DNA of 49,774 nucleotides, from positions 1 to 49,774 of the forward strand of contig NZ_JAIWPU010000051.1 in NCBI RefSeq assembly GCF_021191705.1, read 5' to 3'. The notes below the pieces were generated by a model that was not told the origin of the DNA, did not search any database, and saw nothing but the letters and a program-made list of their open reading frames with translations. Of this stretch, positions 16,532-26,376 are shown piece by piece (the first letter of the stretch is position 1; every line of letters starts with the position of its first letter). A program made the position numbers and the translations under genes. Source of the DNA: Proluteimonas flavola. Its GTDB lineage: Bacteria; Pseudomonadota; Gammaproteobacteria; Xanthomonadales; Xanthomonadaceae.

Positions 16532-17383
16532 ATGACCGCGCCCAACTGGCTCTACGAAAACTTCGACACCGCCGGCTCGGCCATTGGCTTCCGCATCAAC
16601 GCGAAACTCGACGAGGTGCAGTCGCCGTTCCAGAAGATCGAGATCTTCGAGAGCACCGACTGGGGCAACGTCATGCTCATCGACGGCGCGATGATGGTCA
16701 CCACGCGCGACAACTTCCTCTACCACGAGATGATGTCGCACCCGGCGCTGTTCACCCACGCCGCGCCGAAGACCGTCGTGATCATCGGCGGCGGCGACTG
16801 CGGCACGCTGCGCGAAGTGCTGCGCCACCCGGGCGTCGAGAAGGCCGTGCAGTGCGACATCGACGAGCAGGTCACGCGCATGGCGGAGACGTATTTCCCC
16901 GAGCTGTGCGAGTCGAACGGCGACCCGCGCGCCGAGATCCTGTTCGACGACGGCATCGCCTACATGGCGAATTGCGCGCCCGGCAGCGTCGACATCGTGA
17001 TCGTCGATTCGACCGATCCGGTCGGTCCGGCCGAGGGTCTGTTCAACAAGGCGTTCTTCGAAAGCTGCCACCGCGCGCTGAAGGACGACGGCATCCTCGT
17101 CCAGCAGTCCGAATCGCCGCTGGTGCTGCTGGAGCTGATCCAGGCCATGCGCGCCGAGATGGGCAAGGCCGGCTTCACCACGTTCCAGACCCTGCCCTTC
17201 CCGCAGCCCTGCTACCCGACCGGCTGGTGGAGCTGCACGCTGGCGCGCAAGGGCCAGGGCTTCGACTTCCGCGAAGCCGACGCACGCGCCAAGCCGTTCG
17301 AGACGCTCTACTACACCGCCGACATCCACAAGGGCGCGCAGGCGCTGCCGCCGTTCGTGGCGAAGGCGCTCGGCGAGGGCTGA
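16532..17383 (+). CDS. speE: Spermidine synthase (putrescine aminopropyltransferase)
   Basis: SpeE moves an aminopropyl group from decarboxylated S-adenosylmethionine to putrescine. The 283-residue product has YHEMMSHPAL (64-73), the nucleotide loop GGGDCGTLREVLRH (86-99) and the catalytic aspartate Asp159 in IVDSTDPVGPAEGLF. These are the standard SpeE landmarks. The ATG at 16532 (MTAPNWLYENF) follows a GCAGGA element at 16520-16525. It follows M48 divergently and is closed by a strong terminator. Substrate supply fits the neighbouring speA, but speD and the agmatine-to-putrescine genes are not in the window. Confidence 0.97.
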   Translation: MTAPNWLYENFDTAGSAIGFRINAKLDEVQSPFQKIEIFESTDWGNVMLIDGAMMVTTRDNFLYHEMMSHPALFTHAAPKTVVIIGGGDCGTLREVLRHPGVEKAVQCDIDEQVTRMAETYFPELCESNGDPRAEILFDDGIAYMANCAPGSVDIVIVDSTDPVGPAEGLFNKAFFESCHRALKDDGILVQQSESPLVLLELIQAMRAEMGKAGFTTFQTLPFPQPCYPTGWWSCTLARKGQGFDFREADARAKPFETLYYTADIHKGAQALPPFVAKALGEG

Positions 17384-17415
17384 GCAACCGCTCAAGCTGC
17401 AACCACGTAGAGACG

Positions 17416-17442
17416 ACGAGGCCCCGCATTGCGGGGCCTCGT
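17416..17442. terminator. Bidirectional terminator between speE and glnB
   Basis: ACGAGGCCCCGC-ATT-GCGGGGCCTCGT is a perfect 12-bp stem with a 3-base loop, placed between two convergent genes. No long U-run follows, as is usual in high-GC genomes. Confidence 0.85.
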
Positions 17443-17463
17443 GCATTGCGGCGTCGCGCGATG

Positions 17464-17832
<369 letters not shown>

Positions 17833-18022
17833 TCAAGGATACGCCACGCTCACGCGACGCCCCACACGATCGATCCAACCGCGGCTTGCCGCGGCCCCAC
17901 CCGCATGCTGTAGTGCCGCCCCCGCCAGGCGCCGGGATTCCCCTACCCCGCTCCAGGGCCGCTGCCGACGGCATGCATGTACCCGCCGGGCGAGTCTGGC
18001 CATGCAATCCAAGGACACTGTG

Positions 18023-18313
18023 ATGATCGATCTGAACGCCGTCGACGAACTCGCCCGCCGCCTCAGCAGCCTGGTGCCGCCGGGTCTGCGCGAGAGCCGC
18101 GAAGAGATCCAGGAAAACTTCAAGGCGGTGCTGCAGTCGGGCCTCGCCAAGCTGGATCTGGTGACCCGCGAGGAATTCGAAGTCCAGCGCGCAGTACTGC
18201 TGCGCACGCGCGAGAAGCTGGAAGCGCTGGAAGCGCAGGTGCGCCAGATCGAAGCCCAGTCGCCGCCCGCCAGCGCCGCGTCAACCGGCAACGCGGGCAC
18301 CATCGCGCACTGA
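18023..18313 (+). CDS. ubiK: Ubiquinone biosynthesis accessory factor UbiK (BMFP/YqiC family)
   Basis: A 96-residue coiled-coil protein of the BMFP family, an accessory factor that in E. coli binds UbiJ and lipids in aerobic ubiquinone assembly. Matches to E. coli UbiK include LDLVTREEFEVQRAVLLRTR (about 43-62), the family core, followed by a coiled-coil end (EKLEALEAQVRQIEAQ) and a short disordered tail. The ATG at 18023 (MIDLNAVDEL) is preferred because AAGGA (18011-18015) sits at the right spacing and the E. coli protein starts MID. An ATG at 18002 would overlap the binding site. comM begins 11 bases downstream, so the two are co-transcribed. Confidence 0.92.
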   Translation: MIDLNAVDELARRLSSLVPPGLRESREEIQENFKAVLQSGLAKLDLVTREEFEVQRAVLLRTREKLEALEAQVRQIEAQSPPASAASTGNAGTIAH

Positions 18314-18324
18314 GAGGACACACC

Positions 18325-19833
18325 ATGGGACTTGCGCTCGTGCACGGACGTGCGCGCGCAGGCATCCGCGCCCCCGAGGTCAAGGTCGAAGTGCATCTCG
18401 GCGGCGGCCTGCCGTCGATGTCGATCGTCGGGTTGCCGGAAGCCGCGGTACGCGAAGCCAAGGACCGGGTCCGCGCCGCGATCCAGTGCGCGCAATACGA
18501 ATTTCCCGCGCGCCGCATCATCGTCAACCTCGCACCGGCCGACCTGCCCAAGGGCGGCGGCCGCTTCGACCTGCCGATCGCGCTGGGCATCCTGGCCGCC
18601 AGCGGACAGATTCCCGCCGAGCCACTGCGTGACTGGGAGTTCGTCGGCGAACTCGGCCTGACGGGCGAACTGCGCGCGATCGATGGCGCCCTGCCGGCCG
18701 CGCTCGCGGTCGCCGGCACCGGGCGTTCGCTGCTGGTGCCGGCGGCGAATGGCGCCGAGGCTGCGCTGGCGTCCGACGTGGCCGTGCACACCGCACGCAC
18801 GTTGCTCGAAGTCTGCGCGATGCTCGGTGGTCGGAAATCGTTGCCGCAGGCGGTCCCGCCACCGCAGCGTGATGTCCCGACGTTCGACCTGCGCGACGTG
18901 CGTGGACAGGCGCAGGCGCGACGCGCGCTGGAGATCGCAGCGGCGGGCAATCACCATCTCCTGCTGATCGGACCGCCGGGGTGCGGGAAGACGCTGCTCG
19001 CATCACGGCTGCCCGGCCTGCTGCCGCCCGCTAGCGAAGCCGAAGCGCTGGAGACCGCCGCGGTACTGTCGGTCAGCGGACGCGGACTGGATCCGACGGC
19101 CTGGCGCTCACGGCCCTTCCGCAGTCCGCATCACACGGCGAGTGCCGTTGCGCTGATCGGCGGTGGCAGCGACCCGAGACCGGGCGAAGTCTCGCTCGCC
19201 CACCATGGCGTGTTGTTCCTCGACGAATTGCCCGAGTGGCAGCGGCCGGCGCTCGAAGTCCTGCGCGAGCCATTGGAAGCCGGCGTCGTGACGATCTCGC
19301 GCGCGGCCCGCCAGAGCGAATTCCCCGCACGCTTCCAGCTGGTGGCCGCGATGAACCCCTGCCCGTGTGGATGGGCGGGCGACAGCTCCGCGCGGTGCCG
19401 GTGTTCGATCGATGCGATCAACCGGTACCGGTCGCGGATCTCCGGCCCGCTGCTGGACCGCATCGACCTGCATGTCGAAGTCCCGCGCCTGCCACCTTCC
19501 GCGTTGCGCCCGGATGCACCGGGCGGCGAACCGAGCGCCGACGTCGCCACGCGCGTACGGGCCGCGCGCGCGCGCCAGCTCGACCGCGCCGGCACGCTCA
19601 ATGCACAGCTCGACCAGCGCGGTACCGATCGCGACTGCCGACTCGCGCCGAAGGACCAGGCCCTGCTGGAACGTGCGATCGAGGCACTGCACCTGTCGGC
19701 CCGCGCGATGCACCGCATCCTGCGGGTCGCCCGCACGATCGCCGATCTCGACGGCAGCGAAGCGATCGTCTCGCACCATCTCACCGAGGCCCTGGGGTAT
19801 CGGGGCATCACTCCCCGTCCGGCCGGCGCCTGA
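18325..19833 (+). CDS. comM: ComM/YifB family Mg-chelatase-like AAA+ ATPase
   Basis: ComM is a hexameric helicase that promotes branch migration during natural transformation. The 502-residue product has the N-terminal Lon-protease-like domain (GLPSMSIVGLPEAAVREAKD, 28-47), then the Mg-chelatase ATPase with Walker A GPPGCGKT (216-223), Walker B HGVLFLDELPEW, and the NPCPCG and CRCS cysteine pattern near the 350s. The C-terminal helical domain ends RTIADLDGSEAI. Length matches the family (about 500). It is the second gene after ubiK. comF is also in the window, so two competence-linked genes are present but unlinked. Confidence 0.95.
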   Translation: MGLALVHGRARAGIRAPEVKVEVHLGGGLPSMSIVGLPEAAVREAKDRVRAAIQCAQYEFPARRIIVNLAPADLPKGGGRFDLPIALGILAASGQIPAEPLRDWEFVGELGLTGELRAIDGALPAALAVAGTGRSLLVPAANGAEAALASDVAVHTARTLLEVCAMLGGRKSLPQAVPPPQRDVPTFDLRDVRGQAQARRALEIAAAGNHHLLLIGPPGCGKTLLASRLPGLLPPASEAEALETAAVLSVSGRGLDPTAWRSRPFRSPHHTASAVALIGGGSDPRPGEVSLAHHGVLFLDELPEWQRPALEVLREPLEAGVVTISRAARQSEFPARFQLVAAMNPCPCGWAGDSSARCRCSIDAINRYRSRISGPLLDRIDLHVEVPRLPPSALRPDAPGGEPSADVATRVRAARARQLDRAGTLNAQLDQRGTDRDCRLAPKDQALLERAIEALHLSARAMHRILRVARTIADLDGSEAIVSHHLTEALGYRGITPRPAGA

Positions 19834-19942
19834 GGTTTCCGCGCCCCTGCCATCGGTCACGGCCGCGGTTTAACGTGTTTTCAACACCGGCGGTGCGCGT
19901 CCGCGCTAGCGTCAGGCGGCACCACTCACCCGGGGAACACCG

Positions 19943-22027
19943 ATGCGTCAACTCATGCTCGCGACCGGCATTGCCGTCGCGCTGGCCGCCTGTGGCGGTC
20001 GCAACGAACCTGCCGACTCCGCTGCACAGGAGGCCGCGCCGACCACGCTGGCCGATGTCGAACTGATCCCGCGCGAGGCGCTGTTCGGCAATCCCGAGCG
20101 TGCCGGCGTGCAGCTGAGTCCGGACGGCAAGTACCTGAGCTGGATCGCGCCGGTCGACGGCACGATGAATGTCTGGGTCGCGCCGGCCGACGATCCGGGC
20201 GCGGCGAAGGCGGTCACCCAGGACACCGCGCGGGGCATCCGCAGCTACTTCTGGACCTATCGCCCGGGCACGCTGCTGTACCTGCGCGACACCGGCGGCG
20301 ACGAGGATTTCCACCTGTTCGCGGTCGATGTCGAGAGCGCGCAGGCGCGCGACCTGACGCCGTTCCCCAAGACCACCGCGCAGGTCGTCGGCGTGAGCCA
20401 TCGCCAGCCCGACACGCTGCTGGTCGGCATGAACGACCGCGACCCGCAGTGGCACGACCTCTACAGGGTCGACCTCGCCAGCGGCGAACGCACGCTGGTC
20501 GAGCAGAACACCGATCAGATCGCCGGCTACATCGCCGATGCCGATTACGCGCTGCGATTCGCGTCGCGCAGCCGGCCCGACGGCGGCATGGACGTCCTGC
20601 GCCGCACCGGCGATGCCTGGGAGGTGCAGGACGACATCCCGTTCGAGGACGTGCTGACCACGGCGCCGGCCGGACTCACCGAGGACGGCAGGACGCTGTA
20701 CATGTCCGACTCGCGCGAGCGCAACACCGCCGCGCTGTACGCCATCGACACCACCAGCGGCGAGAAGACCCTCGTCCACCAGGATCCGCGCGCCGATGTC
20801 GGCGGCAGCCTGACCGATCCGCGCACCGGCGTGCTGCAGGCAGTGTCGGTGAACTACCTGCGCGAGGAGTGGACCGCGCTCGACGATTCGATCAAGGCGG
20901 ACCTGGCGAAGCTCGAGTCGATCGGTCCGGGCGAGGTCTCGATCAACAGCCGCACGCTCGACGATCGCCACTGGCTGGTCGCGTACTCGGCCGCGGAATC
21001 ACCGGTGGTCTACTACCGGTACGACCGCGGCGAGAACGGGGCCGAAGGCACGCTGACAGAACTGTTCTCCGGCCGCCCCGCGCTGGACGGCAAGCCGCTG
21101 GTGCCGATGTGGCCGCTGGAACTCAAGTCGCGCGACGGCCTGACCCTCATCAGCTATCTCACCCTGCCCAAGCACGCCGACAACGACAACGACGGCAAGG
21201 CCGATGCGCCGGTGCCGATGGTGCTGCTGGTGCACGGCGGTCCGTGGGCGCGCGACGGCTACGGCTACAGCGCGATGGACCAATGGCTGGCCAACCGCGG
21301 CTACGCGGTGCTGAGCGTGAACTTCCGCGGCTCGACCGGCTTTGGTAAGGACTTCACCAATGCCGGCAACGGCGAGTGGGCGGCGAAGATGCACGACGAC
21401 CTGATCGACGCCGTGCAGTGGGCGGTCGACAGCGGCGTCACCACCGCCGACAAGGTCGCGATCATGGGCGGCAGCTATGGCGGCTACGCCACGCTGGTCG
21501 GCCTGACGTTCACGCCGGAGACCTTCGCCTGCGGCGTCGATATCGTCGGCCCGGCCAATCTCAACACCCTGCTGTCGACAGTGCCGCCGTACTGGGCGAG
21601 CTTCTTCGAGCAGCTGACCCGGCGCATGGGCGACCCCCGCACCGAAGCGGGCAAGGCCTGGCTGACCGAACGCTCCCCGCTGACCCGCGCCGACGCGATC
21701 ACCAAGCCGTTGCTGATCGGCCAGGGTGCCAACGACCCGCGCGTGAAGCAGGCCGAAAGCGACCAGATCGTCGAGGCGATGACCGCGAAGGACATTCCGG
21801 TCACCTACGTGCTGTTCCCGGACGAAGGCCACGGCTTCGCGCGGCCGGAGAACAGCAAGGCCTTCAACGCGGTCGCCGAAGGCTTCCTCGAAACCTGCCT
21901 CGGTGGGCGTTCGCAGCCGATCGGCGAGGAGTTCAGGGGTTCCAGCATCACCGTGCCGACCGGCGCGGATGGCGTGCCGGGCCTGGCGGATGCGCTGAAG
22001 TCGCATACCCAGGAAGTGCGCAAGTAA
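19943..22027 (+). CDS. S9 family (prolyl oligopeptidase-type) peptidase, lipoprotein
   Basis: A 694-residue serine peptidase. It has a lipoprotein signal (LAAC, Cys17), a long beta-propeller region (about 35-400) and a C-terminal alpha/beta hydrolase. The triad is Ser511 in GGSYGGYA, Asp598 in GANDPRVK and His630 in DEGHGF. The HGGPWARDGYGY segment shapes the oxyanion hole. Envelope-bound S9 enzymes of this type cut dipeptides or acyl-peptides from peptides, probably to supply nutrients in this proteolytic family. The ATG at 19943 is the only start that gives the signal peptide. It is convergent with aceA across a strong terminator. Confidence 0.93.
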   Translation: MRQLMLATGIAVALAACGGRNEPADSAAQEAAPTTLADVELIPREALFGNPERAGVQLSPDGKYLSWIAPVDGTMNVWVAPADDPGAAKAVTQDTARGIRSYFWTYRPGTLLYLRDTGGDEDFHLFAVDVESAQARDLTPFPKTTAQVVGVSHRQPDTLLVGMNDRDPQWHDLYRVDLASGERTLVEQNTDQIAGYIADADYALRFASRSRPDGGMDVLRRTGDAWEVQDDIPFEDVLTTAPAGLTEDGRTLYMSDSRERNTAALYAIDTTSGEKTLVHQDPRADVGGSLTDPRTGVLQAVSVNYLREEWTALDDSIKADLAKLESIGPGEVSINSRTLDDRHWLVAYSAAESPVVYYRYDRGENGAEGTLTELFSGRPALDGKPLVPMWPLELKSRDGLTLISYLTLPKHADNDNDGKADAPVPMVLLVHGGPWARDGYGYSAMDQWLANRGYAVLSVNFRGSTGFGKDFTNAGNGEWAAKMHDDLIDAVQWAVDSGVTTADKVAIMGGSYGGYATLVGLTFTPETFACGVDIVGPANLNTLLSTVPPYWASFFEQLTRRMGDPRTEAGKAWLTERSPLTRADAITKPLLIGQGANDPRVKQAESDQIVEAMTAKDIPVTYVLFPDEGHGFARPENSKAFNAVAEGFLETCLGGRSQPIGEEFRGSSITVPTGADGVPGLADALKSHTQEVRK

Positions 22028-22052
22028 CGACGGACCGTCGCCACCCGCGAAA

Positions 22053-22081
22053 GAAGAGGCCGGGCATTGCCCGGCCTCTTC
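22053..22081. terminator. Bidirectional terminator between the S9 peptidase gene and aceA
   Basis: GAAGAGGCCGGGC-ATT-GCCCGGCCTCTTC is a perfect 13-bp stem with a 3-base loop between convergent genes. Confidence 0.88.
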
Positions 22082-22100
22082 ATGTCTGCAGCGTCGGAAC

Positions 22101-23432
22101 TCAGGCGGCCTTGTTCTCGTAGAACTGGTCTTCCTCGGTCGAACCGGTCAGCGCGGTCACGCTCGACGCGCCGCCCTGGATCACCGTGGTCACGTCGTCG
22201 AAATAGCCGGCGCCGACCTCCTGCTGGTGCGAGACGAAGGTGTAGCCCTTGTCGCGCGCGGCGAACTCGCGTTCCTGCACCTGTTCGACGTAGTGCTTCA
22301 TGCCTTCCCCGCGCGCATAGTCGTGGGCGAACCGGAAGCTGTTGAACCAGTTGATGTGGATGCCGGCCAGGGTGATGAACTGGAACTTGTAGCCCAGCGC
22401 CGACAGGTCGTCCTGGAAGCGGGCGATCTGGCGGTCGTCGAGGTTCTTCTTCCAGTTGAAGCTCGGCGAGCAGTTGTAGGACAGCAGCTTGCCCGGGTGC
22501 TTCGCATGCACCGCTTGCGCGAACTCGCGCGCGAAGCCGATGTCCGGCGTGCCGGTCTCGCACCACACCAGATCGGCGTAGGCCGCGTACGCGACGCCGC
22601 GGCTGATCGCCTGCTCCAGGCCGTTGCGCACCTTGTAGAAGCCTTCGGCGGTGCGCTCGCCGGTGACGAAGGGCGCGTCGTTGGCGTCGAAGTCGGAGGT
22701 CAGCAGGGTCGCGGCCTCGGCATCGGTGCGCGCCAGCACGATCGCCGGCACGCCGAGCACATCGGCAGCCAGGCGCGCGGCGACCAGCTTCTGCACGGCC
22801 TCCTGCGTGGGCACCAGCACCTTGCCGCCCATATGGCCGCACTTCTTGACCGCGGCCAGCTGGTCCTCGAAATGCACGCCCGCGGCGCCGGCGACGAGCA
22901 TGTTCTTCATCAGCTCGTAGGCATTGAGCACGCCACCGAAGCCGGCCTCGCCGTCGGCGACGATCGGCAGGAAGAAATCGATCGCCTCAGACTCGTCGAG
23001 CTTGCCGTCGGCGATGTTCTTCCACTGGATCTCATCGGCGCGCTGGAAGGTGTTGTTGATCCGGCGGACCATCGTCGGCACCGAGTCGTAGGCATACAGC
23101 GACTGGTCCGGGTACATGGTCTCGGAACTGTTGCCGTCGGCGGCGACCTGCCAGCCCGACAGGTACACCGCTTCCAGCCCGGCCTTGGCCTGCTGCATCG
23201 CCTGGCCCGCGCTGATCGCGCCGAAGGCGTTGACGTAGCCCTTTTTCGCGTCGCCGTTGACGAGCGCCCACAGCTTCTCGGCGCCGCGCTTGGCCAGCGT
23301 GTGCTCGGGCTGCACGCTGCCGCGCAGGCGCACGACGTCGGCGGCGGAATACGGACGCTGGATGCCGCTCCAGCGCGGGTTGCTGGTCCAGTCCTGTTGC
23401 AGGGCGTCGATCTGTTGCTGGCGGGTGGGCAT
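22101..23432 (-). CDS. aceA: Isocitrate lyase
   Basis: AceA splits isocitrate into glyoxylate and succinate, the first step of the glyoxylate shunt. The 443-residue product has the signature [16 protein letters not shown] with the active-site cysteine Cys198 in KKCGH (196-200), [11 protein letters not shown] around 93-103, and the C-terminal [12 protein letters not shown] segment. The ATG at 23432 ([11 protein letters not shown]) has AGGAG just upstream. The open frame artificially extends into the poly-G tract and should not be used. aceB lies upstream on the same strand. The 150 bases between include the suspect tract, so co-transcription cannot be judged. Confidence 0.96.
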   Translation of the reverse strand: MPTRQQQIDALQQDWTSNPRWSGIQRPYSAADVVRLRGSVQPEHTLAKRGAEKLWALVNGDAKKGYVNAFGAISAGQAMQQAKAGLEAVYLSGWQVAADGNSSETMYPDQSLYAYDSVPTMVRRINNTFQRADEIQWKNIADGKLDESEAIDFFLPIVADGEAGFGGVLNAYELMKNMLVAGAAGVHFEDQLAAVKKCGHMGGKVLVPTQEAVQKLVAARLAADVLGVPAIVLARTDAEAATLLTSDFDANDAPFVTGERTAEGFYKVRNGLEQAISRGVAYAAYADLVWCETGTPDIGFAREFAQAVHAKHPGKLLSYNCSPSFNWKKNLDDRQIARFQDDLSALGYKFQFITLAGIHINWFNSFRFAHDYARGEGMKHYVEQVQEREFAARDKGYTFVSHQQEVGAGYFDDVTTVIQGGASSVTALTGSTEEDQFYENKAA

Positions 23433-23472
23433 GGCAGGTCTCCTACGAAGGCGGATGTGGGATCGGGGACGT

Positions 23473-23589
23473 GGGGGGGGGGGGGGGGGGGCGGGGGGGG
23501 GGGGGGGGCGCGCCCCCCCCCCCCCCCCCCCCCCCGGCGGGGGGGGGGGGGGCCGGGGGGGGGGGGGGGGGGCCCCCCCCCCCCCCCCC
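23473..23589. other. Poly-G/poly-C tract, probable sequencing or assembly artefact
   Basis: About 117 bases consist almost only of alternating long G and C runs, unlike anything else here except 42790-42840. The right flank reads GCTCCCACAGGAATG, the end of the TGTGGGAGCGCGC hairpin repeat that is complete at 49592-49655. The natural sequence was therefore probably a hairpin repeat that sequencing failed to resolve. Glycine- or proline-rich frames through it are not genes. Confidence 0.8.
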
Positions 23590-23606
23590 GCTCCCACAGG
23601 AATGCT

Positions 23607-25228
23607 TCAGTCGAGGCGCTGGTACGCCGGCAGGGTCAGGAAATCCTCGAGCGTGTCGCGATGCGTCAGGTCTTCGAGCAGGGCGATGGCTTCTCGGCCA
23701 CGCGGGCCGCACCGGGGATGTCCTGGCCGGCGAGCTTCGACGGCAGCGACAGCAGCACGCGGTCGAGCAGGGCGTCGTCGATCGCGGTGCCGTCGTCGAG
23801 ATGCAGGGGCGCGTGGCCGTCGTCGGCGTAGTGGATCCACTGCCAGAGCTGCGCGCGCGCGATCTCCGCGGTCGCGGCGTCTTCCATCATGTGGTGGATC
23901 GGCACGCAACCGTTGCCGTCGAGCCAGGCGGCGATGTAGCGCACGCAGACCTCGACGTTGCCGTCGAATCCCGCGCGGCTGATCGTGCCGATCGATGGGG
24001 CGATCAGATCGTCGCGGTCGACCAGCACGTCGTCGCGCGTCATCGCGTGCTGGTGCGGGCCGCGCATGCGTTCGTCGAAGATCTGCTTCGCCAGCGGGAT
24101 CAGTGCCGGGTGCGCGACCCAGGTGCCGTCATGGCCGGCGGTGACCTCGCGCAGCTTGTCGGCGCGCACGCGCGCCATCGCCGCATCGTTCGCCGCGTCA
24201 TCGCCTGCAATCGGGATCTGCGCGGCCATGCCGCCCATCGCATGCGCGCCGCGGCGGTGGCAGGTCTGCACCAGCAGGTCCGAATACGCCTTCAGGAACG
24301 GCTGGGTCATCGTGACCTGCGCGCGCTCGGGCAGCACGCGGTCGCGGTGGCGGCGGAAGGTCTTGAGATAGGAAAAGATGTAGTCCCAGCGCCCGCAGTT
24401 GAGGCCGGCGATGCGGTCCTTGAGCGCGTGCAGGATCTCGTCCATCTCGAACACCGCCGGCAGGGTCTCGATCAGCACGGTCACGCGGATCTGTCCGGCC
24501 GGCAGGCCCAGCGCGCGCTCGATGTGGGCCAGCACCTCGTCCCACAGCTGCGCCTCCTCCATCGACTGCAGCTTGGGGATGTAGAAGTACGGGCCGCGAT
24601 CCTTCGCCGCCAGCGCGTGCGCGTTGTGGAAGGCGAACAGGCCGGCGTCGAACAGGGCGCCCGACATCGCCGCGCCGTCGATGCGCACATGCGTCTCGTC
24701 GAGATGCCAGCCACGCGGCCGCACGATCAGCACCGCGCGCTGGTCCTCGGGCCTGAGCGCATAGCGCTTGCCGGCGGGCGAGGTGAATGCCAGCGTGCCC
24801 TTGATCGCGTCGCGCAGCGCGCGCTGGCCGGTCAGCAGGTTGTCCCAGGTCGGCGAGGTCGAATCCTCGAAATCGGCCATGTAGCAGTTCGCGCCCGAGT
24901 TCAGCGCGTTGATGACCATCTTCGGATCGACCGGCCCGGTGATCTCGACCCGCCGGTCGCGCAGCGCGGCCGGCAGCGGGGCGACCCGCCACTCGGATTC
25001 GCGGATGCGGCGGGTCGCACTGCGGAAGTCCGGCAGCGCGCCGGCATCGAACGCGGCCTGATGGTTCCGACGGGCGGCCAGCAGGTCCAGCCGGCGGGCG
25101 TCGAAGCGGTCGTGCAGATCGGCCAGGAACGCGAGCGCGCTGGTGTCCAGCAAGTCGGCCGGGGTGCCGGCGGGCACGGTGATGCGCGGATCTTCGTTGG
25201 GCGGAACGGGCTTGATGACGGCATTCAC
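23607..25228 (-). pseudogene. aceB: Malate synthase A, broken by a one-base frameshift (likely a sequence error)
   Basis: AceB condenses glyoxylate with acetyl-CoA to malate, completing the glyoxylate shunt. The N-terminal 510 codons are intact: GTG start at 25228 with AAGGA upstream (MNAVIKPVPPNED), Arg170 and Arg172 in LIVRPRGWHL, Glu255 in IETLPAV, Asp283 in GRWDYIFSY. Near 23693 the frame breaks. The + strand reads TTCTCGGCC, where TTCCTCGGCC would restore EEAIALLEDLTHRDTL and the family C-terminus YQRLD, ending at 23607. As read, the protein ends after …VAEKPSPCSKT. The break is ~105 bases from the poly-G tract, so an assembly error is the simplest explanation. With one base restored it has 540 residues (family ~530-550). 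Confidence 0.9.
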
Positions 25229-25296
25229 GGGAACGGTCCTTATCGCGTGCAGCGGTGCTATTGCGGTGCAGCAGACCGTCCTCCCAAGCCGGTTAT

Positions 25297-25317
25297 TTGA
25301 CAACCGAGTTCTGTCAA
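25297..25317. promoter_or_regulatory. Candidate LysR-type operator between aceB and lysR
   Basis: TTGACA-ACCGAGTTC-TGTCAA is a perfect inverted repeat with 6-bp arms and a 9-base spacer in the divergent 124-base gap. It contains the T-N11-A core of LysR-type boxes. TTGACA could also serve as the -35 for the regulator gene (TATCAT at 25322-25327, spacing 19), so the regulator may repress itself here while controlling aceBA. Confidence 0.55.
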
Positions 25318-25352
25318 TGACTATCATCAGCTGTGCTTATACGAGTAAGACA

Positions 25353-26321
25353 ATGTCCGCCAAGTCCCCGTCGGAGCTCAGGTTTCCGTACAAGAGCGAT
25401 CGGCTGAAACCTCTGCGTGCGTTCTGTCAGACCACACGATTGGGTTCAGTCTCACGGGCGGCGGAGGCGCTCTACGTCAGCCAGCCGGCGATTTCGCTGC
25501 AGTTGCAGGCGCTCGAACGCGAGCTGGGGGTCAAGCTGCTGGAGCGCAGCGGCCGGCGCCTGGTACCGACGCGCGAAGGCGCGGTGCTCTACGAACTGGC
25601 CATGCCGCTGGTCGAAGGGCTCGATGGCCTGCCGGCGGCGTTCCGGCGCGAGGTCGGCGGGCTCGACGCCGGCGAACTGACGGTCGCGGCCAACAGCTCG
25701 ACGATCCTCTATCTGCTGCCGCGCATCGTCGACCTGTTCCGCCGCCAGCACCCGGACGTGCGCCTGACCCTGCAGGACGCGATCACCGCCGACGGCACCG
25801 ACCTGCTGCGCAGCGATGCCGTCGATCTCGTCGTCGGTTCGATGGTCGACGTGCCGGGCGACCTCAGCTACGCGCCGGTCTACCGCTTCGACCCGATCCT
25901 GCTGACCCCGCCCGACCATGCCCTCGCCCGCGCGAAGAAGCTCACGCTGGAAGAGATCGGTCGCTACGGCCTGATCCTGCCGCCGAAGCGGCAGATCACC
26001 TACCGCCTCGTCGACCAGGTGTTCCAGCAGGCGCGCGTGCCCTATACGGTGGCGCTGGAGGTCGGTGGCTGGGAAGTGATCAAGCAGTACGTCGCGATGG
26101 GCATGGGCATCTCGATCGTCAGCGCGATCTGCCTCGACGACAGCGACGGCGACCGCCTCGCCACGCGGCCGGTGCCGGAATGGTTTCCGGCGCGCACCTA
26201 CGGCGTCGTGGTGCGCAAGGGCAAGGTACTGTCGCCGCAGGCGCGGGCCTTCATCGAACTGATCCGGCCGGACCTGTTCGTGCGGCGGGATCACGAGGAT
26301 GCAGGGCATTCGGAGCGGTAG
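25353..26321 (+). CDS. LysR family transcriptional regulator, divergent from aceB
   Basis: A 322-residue LysR-type regulator. The N-terminal winged helix-turn-helix (about 17-76) includes GSVSRAAEALYVSQPAISLQ (31-50) and LERELGVKLLERSGRRLVPT. The rest is the two-part periplasmic-binding-like effector domain (GGWEVIKQYVAMGMGISIVS near 230-250). The ATG at 25353 (MSAKSPSELRF) lies just downstream of the palindrome. ATGs further upstream would put the operator inside the gene. Position back-to-back with aceBA suggests it controls the glyoxylate shunt. This is inferred from place only, and the effector is unknown. The chain is CysB-like in general size but its HTH is ordinary LysR. Confidence 0.93.
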   Translation: MSAKSPSELRFPYKSDRLKPLRAFCQTTRLGSVSRAAEALYVSQPAISLQLQALERELGVKLLERSGRRLVPTREGAVLYELAMPLVEGLDGLPAAFRREVGGLDAGELTVAANSSTILYLLPRIVDLFRRQHPDVRLTLQDAITADGTDLLRSDAVDLVVGSMVDVPGDLSYAPVYRFDPILLTPPDHALARAKKLTLEEIGRYGLILPPKRQITYRLVDQVFQQARVPYTVALEVGGWEVIKQYVAMGMGISIVSAICLDDSDGDRLATRPVPEWFPARTYGVVVRKGKVLSPQARAFIELIRPDLFVRRDHEDAGHSER

Positions 26322-26376
26322 CGCCGGCGCCATTCGCCCATGGCCGGTCGGGAATCGGCCACGGCAGACACTGACA

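Noticed and set aside
23680..23710. Programmed frameshift in aceB
   Set aside because: The site (GGCCGAGAAGCC on the coding strand) lacks a slippery heptamer and the lost base is better explained by a sequencing error near a bad tract.
23440..25300. Glycine- and proline-rich frames through the poly-G tracts
   Set aside because: They exist only because homopolymer G or C reads as Gly or Pro in every frame. They run antisense to aceA and aceB.
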